In this document: positions 26,034 through 36,534 of the stretch, piece after piece | Layout: each line of letters starts with the position of its first letter | How positions within the stretch are numbered: position 1 is the first letter of the stretch | NCBI GenBank assembly: GCA_001899065.1 | Contig: MKUZ01000018.1 | Coordinates: 278,840-342,839, forward strand | DNA from: Devosia sp. 66-22 | Lineage (GTDB): Bacteria > Pseudomonadota > Alphaproteobacteria > Rhizobiales > Devosiaceae | DNA: 64,000 nt | Direction of reading: 5' to 3' | Translations under genes and position numbers: made by a program | The notes under the pieces: generated by a model | What the model was told of the DNA's origin: nothing | What the model saw: only the letters and a program-made list of their open reading frames with translations | Databases searched by the model: none

Positions 26034-27197
26034 GTGTCGATCGCCCTCGATGTCCCGCTCGCCCGGTCGGCGCCGAGCTCCGTCTCGCCGCGTCCGGCGC
26101 TGAGCATGCAGATCGTGTCCCCGGAACTGTGGGACCGCACGATCGCGCAGTTCGATGAAGCCTGTCAGGAGCAGCTCTACACCTTCGCCAAGACGCGCTG
26201 GCCGTCCGTCGAGCACGAGCCGGTATTGTTCTGGCGCGGCAGCGAGGTGGTCGGCGGCAGCCTGATGATGATCCAGCCGCTGCCGATGCGGCTGAGCGCG
26301 CTGGCCGTCGCCAAATGGGGTCCGATGCTGGCCCGGGCCGACCATCCCGATCGCCTCGATATCTACGCGCAGATGGTCGACGCGCTGGTCGCCGATTATG
26401 CCGTCAAGCGCCGGCTGATGCTCAGCGTGCTGCCGCGTGCCTCGCTCTCGGCGTTCAACGCCGAGTACGACCATCTCACCCATCGCGGCTTCGCCCGCGG
26501 GTCCGAGCTGGGCTTCCCCAACCGCTACATCGTCAATCTGCGCCTCTCGGACGAGGAGCAGCGCAAGAGCTTCGAGCAGAAGTGGCGCTACCACCTCAAG
26601 AAGTCCGAGAAGGAGGGGCTTGCCTTCGAGCACGGCCCCGCCGCGCGGCTGCCCGAGTTCGCCGCGCTGTACGAAAAGATGCTCGACCGCAAGAAGTTCG
26701 CGGACCATTCGGCCTACGAAACCGTGCCGGCGCTGATGGCAATGCCCAACGAGACGCTGCGGCCCGAGCTGTTCTTCGTGCGCCATGCCGGCGAACTCAT
26801 CGCCGGCGCCATCATCTTCAAGGCCGGCGACCGCGCCGTCTATCTCTACGGCGCCACCAATGACCGGGCGCTGCCGCTGCGCGCCGGCTACTTCATGCAC
26901 TGGCACATCATCCGCTGGCTGCGCGACAACACGCCGGCCCGCTGGTACGACCTCGGCGGTACCGACGGCTTCCACGGCCTGCACCAGTTCAAGAAGGGCA
27001 TGGTCGGCGACGCCGGCGTCATCCAGCCGGTTCCGCCGGTGGCTAATTACGCCTCGCATTGGTGGCCGCGGTTCGCCGGTAACGCCGCCTTCTTCGGGCG
27101 CGACAGCCTGCAGAAGCTCAAGCGCGAGATCGACAAGCGTCGCGCCGACCGGGCCAAGCCCGACCAGAAGCGAGATGAGGCGGACGCCAGCGAATGA
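26034..27197 (+). CDS. FemAB/GNAT-like aminoacyl- or acyltransferase
   Basis: 387 residues from GTG 26034, preceded by GGAG at 8 bases. Two tandem GNAT-like halves typical of FemAB-type proteins: LMMIQPLPMRL, then the long RYHLKKSEKEGLAFEHG segment and the second half with GAIIFKAGDRAVYLYGATND and WYDLGGTDGFHGLHQFKKG, the signature seen in exopolysaccharide-associated FemAB proteins. Followed with a 4-base overlap by a flippase. Probably modifies a lipid-linked surface precursor; not peptidoglycan-specific by evidence. Confidence 0.82.
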   Translation: MSIALDVPLARSAPSSVSPRPALSMQIVSPELWDRTIAQFDEACQEQLYTFAKTRWPSVEHEPVLFWRGSEVVGGSLMMIQPLPMRLSALAVAKWGPMLARADHPDRLDIYAQMVDALVADYAVKRRLMLSVLPRASLSAFNAEYDHLTHRGFARGSELGFPNRYIVNLRLSDEEQRKSFEQKWRYHLKKSEKEGLAFEHGPAARLPEFAALYEKMLDRKKFADHSAYETVPALMAMPNETLRPELFFVRHAGELIAGAIIFKAGDRAVYLYGATNDRALPLRAGYFMHWHIIRWLRDNTPARWYDLGGTDGFHGLHQFKKGMVGDAGVIQPVPPVANYASHWWPRFAGNAAFFGRDSLQKLKREIDKRRADRAKPDQKRDEADASE

Positions 27198-28522
27198 GCC
27201 TCCGTCAGCGCCTGCTCAGCCAGTCGACAGTGATCTTCGGGGCCCGCCTGTTCGGCGCCGGCCTCACCTTCCTCGTCCAGGTCGCGATCGCCCGTTTCTT
27301 GGGTAGCCAGGCGCTCGGCGAATACATCCTCGTGATGGCGACGGTGAATGTCATCGCCGTGGTCATGCCGCTCGGCTTTGAAGCCACCGGCACCTATTTC
27401 GCCGCCGAGTACCGCGCCAAGGGTGAGGGCCGGCTGCTGCGTGGCTTCATGGCCCGCGCTTATCTCCATATCGCGCTGACCGGTGCGCTGGTGATTGTCA
27501 TCGGCCAGCCGGTGGCGCGCCTCTTCGGCGACGCCGGTGCGGCCATCGCCTCGCATTGGACGCCCGCGGCGGTCCTCACCATCTCGACCGCCATGGTGTT
27601 CGTTTCGGCCGCCATGCTGGTCGGGCTCAAGCGGCCCTTCGCCGGCTTCTTTGCTGAAACGCTGTTCCGGCCACTGCTGGCCATCGCCGGCTTCGTCGTC
27701 GCCATCGCCTTCAGCACGGGCGTCGACGGCATCAACCAGATCCTGTGGGTGCTCTCGCTGGGCTATGCCATCGTGGCGTTCGTCCAGCTCGGATTGCTGC
27801 TGCGCGCGGCGCGCGACATTCCGGCAGGCGAGGGGGTTACCCAGCCCGAGGTGCGCCGCTGGTGGTATTTCGCCGTGCCGTGGGTGGCGCTGGTCGTCGC
27901 CGGCGATTTCTTCTTCGATATCGACCTGCTGCTGCTGGCCGGCCACATGCCGCACGAGCAGCTCGCCGTGTTCGGCGTGTGCACGCGCATCTTCTCGCTG
28001 GTCGCGTTTGGCGTGAGCGCCGTCTATGCCGTGACAATGCCCGATATGTTCGAGAGCGAGGCGCTCAAGGATCGCGACGGCTTCCACCGCAAGATCGGCG
28101 ACGCCAATCTCGTCGCCTCGGGCCTCGCGGTCGTGCTGCTTGTCGCCGTGCTGCTGCTCTCGCCCGTCGCCTTCATGCTGTTCGGCCCGGACTTCCAGCA
28201 GGGCGTCGTGCCGCTGGCGATCCTGTGCGTCGGCCTCGTCGTCCGCTCGGTGTTCGGGCCGTCGCAGATCGTGCTCTCGATCCACAATCGTCCCTACACC
28301 GCGCTCCCGGCCGTTGCCGCGTCGCTCGCGTCGCTCGTTGTCGCCAATCTCGCGCTGGTGCCGCCGTTTGGACTGGTGGGCGCCGCGCTCGCCGCGCTCA
28401 TCGCCATGACCGTGTGGTCGGGTGCGCTGTGGCTTACGGCGCTCCGTGTCGCGGGGGTCGATGTTTCGATCCGCGCCCGGCTGCGTCCGGCGCCGGCGCT
28501 CAGCGCCAAGCCGGCGGAATGA
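27194..28522 (+). CDS. Polysaccharide flippase (Wzx/RfbX type, MOP superfamily)
   Basis: 442 residues with about 12 hydrophobic helices, starting with RLLSQSTVIFGARLFGAGLT and FLGSQALGEYILVMATVN as in O-antigen/exopolysaccharide flippases. Moves lipid-linked oligosaccharides across the cytoplasmic membrane. ATG overlaps the FemAB stop. No polymerase or glycosyltransferase adjoins, so the partner genes lie elsewhere. Its stop is 4 bases from that of the convergent acetyltransferase gene. Confidence 0.9.
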   Translation: MSLRQRLLSQSTVIFGARLFGAGLTFLVQVAIARFLGSQALGEYILVMATVNVIAVVMPLGFEATGTYFAAEYRAKGEGRLLRGFMARAYLHIALTGALVIVIGQPVARLFGDAGAAIASHWTPAAVLTISTAMVFVSAAMLVGLKRPFAGFFAETLFRPLLAIAGFVVAIAFSTGVDGINQILWVLSLGYAIVAFVQLGLLLRAARDIPAGEGVTQPEVRRWWYFAVPWVALVVAGDFFFDIDLLLLAGHMPHEQLAVFGVCTRIFSLVAFGVSAVYAVTMPDMFESEALKDRDGFHRKIGDANLVASGLAVVLLVAVLLLSPVAFMLFGPDFQQGVVPLAILCVGLVVRSVFGPSQIVLSIHNRPYTALPAVAASLASLVVANLALVPPFGLVGAALAALIAMTVWSGALWLTALRVAGVDVSIRARLRPAPALSAKPAE

Positions 28523-28526
28523 CGCT

Positions 28527-29144
28527 CTAGCGTCCCAGCAGCTCGTTGAGCCGGCCGATCAGGCGGCCGATGCGCCCCGCACCGACGCCGTGGTCGTAGC
28601 CCCCGGTCGCCTTGGTGTAGGGCTTTTCCATCAGGCAGTAATCCTGCCCGAAGATGTGGTTCCTGAGGATCGTCGTCTGCTCGTAGCCGTAGCGGCGGAG
28701 CAGGGCGAGCGCGACTTCGTTGTCGGGCCGCACGAAGGTATAGGCCTTGTGGAAGCGGCCATTGTCGAAATGCTCGTCGAAGGCGCGCATGCCGTGCATC
28801 CCCAGCCGCGTCTGCCGGAACGCCGGAAAGATCCAGCTCCAGTAGCGGAAGATCGCGCCGAACTCCGGCCCCGAGATCAGCGCGCCGCCGACCCTGCCGT
28901 CCGAGATCAGCGCCATCACGTGCCAGGGGTCCTGGCGCTGCAGCATCCTGAGATAAGACAGCGTCAGCCGTCCCTTCTCGAACGCCTTGAACTCGGCATT
29001 GTAGTGCGGGCTCTCGTCGATCACGTTCATCAGTTCGCGATGGATGAGGTCGAGATCGTCGGCCGTGGCCGGGCGTGCCGCAAAGCGGGGCGTCGCCTTT
29101 GCCGCGGAAACCGCGCTGTCGGTCGTGAGCGTCGCATCGGTCAT
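28527..29144 (-). CDS. GNAT family acetyltransferase-like protein
   Basis: 205 residues from ATG 29144, with AGAGG at a good distance upstream; 18 extra in-frame codons are ignored. GNAT features: PATADDLDLIHRELMNVI, GRVGGALISGPEFGAIF, and the acetyl-CoA-binding end KAYTFVRPDNEVALALLRRYGYEQT. No clear substrate. Divergent from acs, with 177 bases between, holding both promoters. Confidence 0.75.
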   Translation of the reverse strand: MTDATLTTDSAVSAAKATPRFAARPATADDLDLIHRELMNVIDESPHYNAEFKAFEKGRLTLSYLRMLQRQDPWHVMALISDGRVGGALISGPEFGAIFRYWSWIFPAFRQTRLGMHGMRAFDEHFDNGRFHKAYTFVRPDNEVALALLRRYGYEQTTILRNHIFGQDYCLMEKPYTKATGGYDHGVGAGRIGRLIGRLNELLGR

Positions 29145-29321
29145 GGCAGCACCTCTGGGACCGGCAGAATACGCTGCCGAAGCTCGCGCACGTAGCAAAG
29201 GCGCCGGTTGCGGTTAATGAGGGGCCATTTCGCGGGTCATTGCGGCCTCCGCAATTGGTCTGCTTGCCCCACCCATCCGCAAATGGTTACAAGCCCCTAA
29301 AAGACGTTCTGGGAGGAGCCG

Positions 29322-31265
<1,944 letters not shown>

Positions 31266-31273
31266 CCCGCCTC

Positions 31274-31311
31274 CGCCCGGCCCCGTTAACTCTTGCTAAC
31301 GAAGCCGGGCG
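31274..31311 (+). terminator. Long interrupted hairpin after acs
   Basis: CGCCCGGC (31274-31281) pairs with GCCGGGCG (31304-31311), and inside it CGTTA pairs with TAACG, leaving an 8-base loop and a 2x2 internal loop. Lies just after the acs stop; lacks a U-run. Confidence 0.5.
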
Positions 31312-31346
31312 CATAGTCCGGGCGGTTTGGTCGTTCGGAACGGCTG

Positions 31347-33080
31347 ATGGGCTTCGGAAATCTCGCCTCTGCATGGTCGGCGGGCCTGCGGGCGCTGCGC
31401 GGCGGCCCCGCCGCCAGCGAAACGCTCGCGCAGGTCGTGAACGACAGCTTCTCGGGCATGGTCGTCATCGACAGCGGCGGCATCGTCATCGCTGCGAGCC
31501 GCATCGCCTGCGATTTGCTCAACGAGGGCAGGCCGCTCGACGGACAGCGGGCCCAGCGCGTGCTGCCGCGCGACATGCACCTTGCCGTCGGGCAGGTGCT
31601 GGCCGAAACCACGCCCGCCACCGAGACGCCCCTCGCCATCGCCGTGGTGCACCATGGCAGCGAGACCGACGACCGGCTGGTGCTGCAATTCGCTGTGACC
31701 GCCAGCGTCGTCGGCACGTCCGAGCGCGTCGCCTGCCTCAATTTCTGGGACGTCACCGAACGCCGCCGCGCCGAAGAGCGCCTGTCGTTTCTTGCGACGC
31801 ACGATCCACTCACTGGCTCGCTGTCGCGTACCGGCTTCTGCAACGCCATCAATGAGCGCTTCGAAACCGAGCGCGGACGGGCGGAGGGCCTTGCCGTCTT
31901 CGCCATCGACCTCGCCCGCTTCAAGCCGGTCAACGACGCGCTCGGCCATGCGCATGGCGACATACTGCTCAAGCAGGTGGTGAGCCGCCTGCGTGCCACC
32001 GGCGCACAGTTCGTCGCCCGGCTGGGCGGCCACGCCTTCGCCGTCGCCCATCCCGGCCTGTCGCAGGCCGAGGCCGCGCAGTTCTGCGAGATCGTGCAGG
32101 ACCGGCTCGTCGCGCCCTACCAGCTCGGGCCACACCGCGCCATCGTCGGCGCCGATATCGGCATCAGCCACTCGGCGGTGTCCGGCTTCGATCCCGACCA
32201 ACTCCTCAGCCATGCCGACATGGCGCTCAACGTCGCCCGCGCCATGGCCGGCAAGGGCTACGCGGCGTTCTCGCCGGAGATGGACGAGAATTTGCGGGCT
32301 CGCCAGGAACTTGAGACCGAAATGCAGCAGGCCATGGAGCGCGGCGAGATTTCGCTGATGTTCCAGCCGCAGGCGTCGCTCGACGATGGCCGCATCATCG
32401 GGGTCGAGGCGCTGATGCGCTGGATGCATCCCGATCTCGGCGCCGTTTCGCCCGACCGCTTCATTCCGATCGCCGAGGAGACCGGCAAGATCGTCGAGCT
32501 CGGGCGCTGGATCCTCGAAGCCGCCTGCCGCGAAGTGGCGACCTGGCCCGGCGAGCTCAAGCTCTCGGTCAACATCTCGCCGATCCAGTTCGAGCTCATC
32601 GACGTGGTCGCTGAGGTGAAGGAAGCCCTGACCAGGTCCGGACTGCCGGCGCACCGGCTCGATGTCGAGATCACCGAGGGCATCTTCGTGTCCAATGTGC
32701 GTGCCACCATCGAAGCGCTGCAGAAGCTGCGCAATCTGGGGGTCGGCATCGCGCTCGACGATTTCGGCACCGGCTACTCGTCGCTGGGCTACCTCGGCCG
32801 GCTGCCCATCGACAAGATCAAGATCGACCAGAGCTTCGTGAAGAAGCTGCCCGGCGATCAACAGTCCGGCGTCATCATCCGCGCCGTGATGATGCTGAGC
32901 GAAGCGCTCAACAAGATCGTCATCGCCGAGGGCATCGAGACGGCCGACCAGGCCTGGATGCTCAAGATGATGGGCTGCAAGGTGGGGCAGGGCTATCATT
33001 TCGGCCGGCCCCGGACGGCTACCGAGATGCGCGCGAGCCTGGTGGAGCGCGCCGCGCCCTCGCTACCGGCGTCGGCCTAA
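31347..33080 (+). CDS. PAS-GGDEF-EAL cyclic-di-GMP protein (degenerate GGDEF)
   Basis: 577 residues. About 20-140 is a PAS-like sensor, 145-310 a GGDEF domain and 325-565 an EAL domain. The GGDEF signature is degenerate (RLGGHAFAV), so cyclase activity is unlikely. The EAL domain keeps GVEALMRW, the metal- and loop-6-type DDFGTGYSSLGYL, KIDQSFV and IAEGIET, so it should be an active c-di-GMP phosphodiesterase, possibly stimulated by GTP through the GGDEF part. No membrane segment, so cytosolic. Its stop overlaps the stop of the convergent Hsp70-like gene. Confidence 0.92.
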   Translation: MGFGNLASAWSAGLRALRGGPAASETLAQVVNDSFSGMVVIDSGGIVIAASRIACDLLNEGRPLDGQRAQRVLPRDMHLAVGQVLAETTPATETPLAIAVVHHGSETDDRLVLQFAVTASVVGTSERVACLNFWDVTERRRAEERLSFLATHDPLTGSLSRTGFCNAINERFETERGRAEGLAVFAIDLARFKPVNDALGHAHGDILLKQVVSRLRATGAQFVARLGGHAFAVAHPGLSQAEAAQFCEIVQDRLVAPYQLGPHRAIVGADIGISHSAVSGFDPDQLLSHADMALNVARAMAGKGYAAFSPEMDENLRARQELETEMQQAMERGEISLMFQPQASLDDGRIIGVEALMRWMHPDLGAVSPDRFIPIAEETGKIVELGRWILEAACREVATWPGELKLSVNISPIQFELIDVVAEVKEALTRSGLPAHRLDVEITEGIFVSNVRATIEALQKLRNLGVGIALDDFGTGYSSLGYLGRLPIDKIKIDQSFVKKLPGDQQSGVIIRAVMMLSEALNKIVIAEGIETADQAWMLKMMGCKVGQGYHFGRPRTATEMRASLVERAAPSLPASA

Positions 33081-34339
33081 CCGAACTTCCGCCGCGCATC
33101 GAGCGCCAATCCAAGCCCTACGCTGCCGAAGGCGTCGGTGTCGACGAACCGTGCCGCCGGGAAGAGGGTGCGCAGTCGTGCCAGGATCGCCGGGATCTGC
33201 GTCGAACCGCCCGTCAGGATCAGCGTTTCGATCCGGTCCGCGCCGAGCCCCGCCGTCGCCAGCGTCAGCCCGATGGTGTCGGCGATCCGTTCGATTGATG
33301 GCGCGAGCACGGCCGCCAGTTCCTTGCGGGCGATCGGCGTCGTCAGCGTCACCTCCTCGCCCTCGAAGGCGAGTGGGGCGCGCTCGTCATGCGTCAGAGC
33401 GATCTTGGACTCCTCGACCGCGCCGGCCAGCTTGTGGCCCTCGCGATGGGCGACGATCGAGATCATGCGATCGACCTTGTCGGGGTCGCGGGCCTCGCGT
33501 TGCGTGTGGCGGAGCTCACGCAGCGTCTCGGGCGTGTAGAGCCGGTTGATCCGGTGCCAGGTGGCGAGGTCCACATAGGGGCCGGAGGGCAGGGGGCGCT
33601 TGCCGTCGGCGGTCGGCGTCTGGTAGCCGAGCGCCGGCATTGCCTTCTTGAGCGACAGCAGGCGGTCGAAATCGGTGCCGCCGATATGGACGCCTGCCGT
33701 CGCGAGGATATCGCCGCTGCGGTCGTTGGCGCGCGACCGCTCCGGCGAGACGCGGACAATCGAGAAGTCCGACGTGCCGCCGCCGAGGTCGATCACGAGC
33801 CCGATCTCCTCGCGGGTCACGGACTGCTCGTAGTCGAGCGCCGCGGCGATGGGTTCGAACTGGAACTCGATGTGGCGGAAGCCCTGGGCGCGCACGGCGC
33901 TCTCCATCTGGTCTTGCGCTTCGCGGTCGGCCAGCGGATCGTCGTCGACATAATGCGCGGGGCGGCCAACCACGACGGAGTCGAGTTCCTCGCCGATGCC
34001 GGCTTCCGCCCGTCGCTTGAGTTCGCCCACGAAGCCGCCGATCAGCTCGAGGAACGGGATGACGCGCCGTTTGACGCGGACGGATTCGTCGGCCAGCGAC
34101 GAGCCCAGCACGCTCTTGAGCGATCGCATCATGCGTCCGTCGCTGCCGCCGACATAGGCGGCGGTGGCTGCACGGCCGTAGAGCGTGTGGTCCGTCTCGA
34201 AGTCGAAGAACAGCGTGCTCGGAATGGTGACGCGGTCGCCCTCGAGCGCCACGAGCCGGGCGCCCCGCGCGTCGGCGACGCCGAGCGTGGTGTTGGACGT
34301 GCCAAAGTCGAGGCCGCAATGGCGCAGGGGCGAGGGCAT
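33077..34339 (-). CDS. Hsp70-family ATPase (YegD-like)
   Basis: 420 residues covering an actin-fold ATPase without the full substrate-binding domain of DnaK. CGLDFGTSNTTLGV is the phosphate-1 loop, LVIDLGGGTSDFSI the phosphate-2 loop, and ILTGGSTQIPAI the adenosine motif. YegD-like proteins are DnaK relatives of unclear function. Ends four bases inside the convergent EAL gene. Divergent from the NagZ-like gene. Confidence 0.92.
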   Translation of the reverse strand: MPSPLRHCGLDFGTSNTTLGVADARGARLVALEGDRVTIPSTLFFDFETDHTLYGRAATAAYVGGSDGRMMRSLKSVLGSSLADESVRVKRRVIPFLELIGGFVGELKRRAEAGIGEELDSVVVGRPAHYVDDDPLADREAQDQMESAVRAQGFRHIEFQFEPIAAALDYEQSVTREEIGLVIDLGGGTSDFSIVRVSPERSRANDRSGDILATAGVHIGGTDFDRLLSLKKAMPALGYQTPTADGKRPLPSGPYVDLATWHRINRLYTPETLRELRHTQREARDPDKVDRMISIVAHREGHKLAGAVEESKIALTHDERAPLAFEGEEVTLTTPIARKELAAVLAPSIERIADTIGLTLATAGLGADRIETLILTGGSTQIPAILARLRTLFPAARFVDTDAFGSVGLGLALDARRKFG

Positions 34340-34444
34340 GCTGGGAGCTCGGAGGGTGAGGGGACGCGCCGTATGCCGCGTTTACGATTTCGCCGCAATA
34401 GCATGCGAACCATCGGGGCGAATCTTGTCGAGGTGATTTGCTTG

Positions 34445-35530
34445 ATGCGTCCCGTTCTCGCTGCGCTCCTGGCGCTCTGTCTCGCAGCGCCCGCCGGAGC
34501 GCAGACGCTCGAGCAGATGGCCGGCCAGATGATCATCGTCGGCTTTCAGGGCGACGACGCTTCCGACAAGTCGGTGAAGGCCGTCGCTGCCGAGATCGCT
34601 GCCGGCGAGCTCGGCGGCGTGATGTACCTCAAGCCGAACGTGAAGAGCCTCAAGGCGGCGAAAGCGATGAACGAGCTGTTCCGCTCCGCTTCGCCCGGTC
34701 TGCCGCCGTTCATCACGCTCGACCAGGAGGGGGGCGCGGTCGAGCGGCTGACCAAGGCCGTCGGCTTCGAGGAGATCCCCAATGCCGCAGCGGTTGCGGC
34801 GGGCAATTCGCCGGCCGAAGCGGAGGCGCTCTACGCCGACATGGCGCGCAAGATCGCCGATCTTGGCTTCAGCGTGAATTTCGGTCCGGTCGCCGACCTT
34901 GCGGTCAATCCGGACAATCAGGTCATCGCCAAATATGGCCGGGCCTACGGCAAATCGGCCGAGACGGTCGCGGCTTATGACGAGGCATTCGTCGCGGCGC
35001 ATCATCAGGCGGGCCTCATTACGTCGCTCAAGCATTTCCCGGGGCATGGGTCGAGCACCGCAGACAGCCATGACGGCTTCGTGGACATCTCCAGGAGCTG
35101 GAGCGAGACCGAGCTCGAGCCCTACCGCATCCTGTTCGCCGACGGCTATGCCGACATGGTGATGGTCGGCCACCTCTATCACAAGGACTACGCGGGGGCC
35201 GGCGGCGGCAAGCTTCCGGCGAGCCTGTCTCCCGAATGGATCGAGGGCGTGCTGCGCGGCCAGCTCGGCTTCAAGGGCGTCGTGGTCAGCGACGATCTCG
35301 AAATGGGCGCGATCCGCAAGATTTACGACCTTCACGATACCGTCGTGCAGGCGGTGAACGCCGGCACGGACGTCCTGCTGTTCTCCAACACGGCGGCGCC
35401 CTCGGGCGGGCTGGCGGCGAAAGTGCGCGGCATCCTCGTCGCCGAGGCCGAATCCAACCCGGCGTTCCGGGCCCGGATCGAGGCCAGCTACGCCCGCATC
35501 GTGGCCCTGAAAGCCCGGATCGGCGGGTAG
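34445..35530 (+). CDS. Glycoside hydrolase family 3, beta-N-acetylhexosaminidase-like (NagZ type)
   Basis: 361 residues from ATG 34445. Unlike cytosolic NagZ, it opens with a signal-like segment LAALLALCLAAPAGA before QTLEQMAGQM, so it may be periplasmic. The GH3 barrel carries ITLDQEGGAVERL, the His-containing loop KHFPGHGSSTADSHDG (general acid dyad in NagZ enzymes) and VVVSDDLEMGA with the nucleophile Asp. Probably trims GlcNAc from muropeptides. The frame is open far upstream, over the antisense of the Hsp70-like gene; that part is discarded. Confidence 0.88.
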   Translation: MRPVLAALLALCLAAPAGAQTLEQMAGQMIIVGFQGDDASDKSVKAVAAEIAAGELGGVMYLKPNVKSLKAAKAMNELFRSASPGLPPFITLDQEGGAVERLTKAVGFEEIPNAAAVAAGNSPAEAEALYADMARKIADLGFSVNFGPVADLAVNPDNQVIAKYGRAYGKSAETVAAYDEAFVAAHHQAGLITSLKHFPGHGSSTADSHDGFVDISRSWSETELEPYRILFADGYADMVMVGHLYHKDYAGAGGGKLPASLSPEWIEGVLRGQLGFKGVVVSDDLEMGAIRKIYDLHDTVVQAVNAGTDVLLFSNTAAPSGGLAAKVRGILVAEAESNPAFRARIEASYARIVALKARIGG

Positions 35531-35598
35531 TTCACGCCCGCCTGTTCCGTCCGTAGTTCAAACCGACTATGGTGCGGCTCCCGCGCAGCGGAGAGCAG

Positions 35599-36465
35599 AT
35601 GCAAGTCGACACCCCCACAGACGTGCGCCGAGTCCGCGCGCTGTTCCTCAGCGATGTCCACCTTGGCATGCGTCCGACGCGCATCGGCCAGCTCGTCGAT
35701 TTCCTGCGCCATCACGACGCCGACACGATCTACCTGATCGGCGACATCCTCGATGGCTGGCGGCTGGCGCGTTCCTGGTACTGGCCCCCCATCTACAACG
35801 AGTTCGTCGAAGAACTGCTCGCCAAGGCGGCGCGCGGCACGCGCATGGTCGTGCTGCCGGGCAATCACGACGAGTTCCTGCGCGAGTATCTGGGCACCTA
35901 TTTCGGCGAGGTCGAGTTCGTCGACCGCACCGTGCACACCACGGCGCTGGGCCGGACCTATCTCGTCATGCATGGCGATCAGTTCGACGTGGTCGTCGCG
36001 CACGCCAAGTGGCTCGCCCATGTTGGCGACTGGGCCTATCGCATGGCGTTGCGCGTCAACATCTTCATCAACTGGGTGCGCCGCCGGCTGCGCCGCCCTT
36101 ACTGGTCGCTCAGCGCCTGGGCCAAGAACAAGGTCAAGAACGCGGTGAGCGTCATCGGCCGGTTCGAGGAGGCGCTGACGCTCGAGGCGCGCGACACCGG
36201 TGTCGACGGCGTCATCTGCGGCCACATCCACTTCGCCGATATGCACGATCGGCTGGGCATCCACTACATCAACACCGGCGACTGGGTGGAGAGCTGCACC
36301 GCCGTCTGCGAGACCTATGAGGGCCAGTTCGAGCTGATCAAGTGGAGCGCGCAGCTGCAGCCCGTGCCCAAGCCGCCGCGCGAAGGGGGCGGCGTGCTGC
36401 GCCTGCGCCGCCGCAAGGCCGACGTCGACGGCCCAGAGGCTCAGCGGCAGTCGTCGCAGCGCTGA
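35599..36465 (+). CDS. UDP-2,3-diacylglucosamine diphosphatase-like metallophosphoesterase (LpxH-like)
   Basis: 288 residues from ATG 35599, after GGAG. Calcineurin-like phosphoesterase blocks: FLSDVHLGM, IGDILDGW, LPGNHDEF, MHGDQFD and ICGHIHFAD, giving the full dinuclear metal set. The family includes the lipid A pathway enzyme cleaving UDP-2,3-diacylglucosamine and close paralogues, and this length (about 290) fits. A C-terminal basic tail is present. Most alphaproteobacteria use LpxI for this step, so a paralogue role is possible. Confidence 0.82.
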   Translation: MQVDTPTDVRRVRALFLSDVHLGMRPTRIGQLVDFLRHHDADTIYLIGDILDGWRLARSWYWPPIYNEFVEELLAKAARGTRMVVLPGNHDEFLREYLGTYFGEVEFVDRTVHTTALGRTYLVMHGDQFDVVVAHAKWLAHVGDWAYRMALRVNIFINWVRRRLRRPYWSLSAWAKNKVKNAVSVIGRFEEALTLEARDTGVDGVICGHIHFADMHDRLGIHYINTGDWVESCTAVCETYEGQFELIKWSAQLQPVPKPPREGGGVLRLRRRKADVDGPEAQRQSSQR

Positions 36466-36534
36466 TCCTCTTGTCTTGAAGCGGGCTTCCGGACATTTTC
36501 GGGCCAGCGGATTCTCGCTCCGGGGCATCCTTTC

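Noticed and set aside
33389-34444. Long upstream extension of the NagZ-like gene
   Set aside because: It is antisense to the Hsp70-like gene and is followed by a proper signal peptide starting at ATG 34445.
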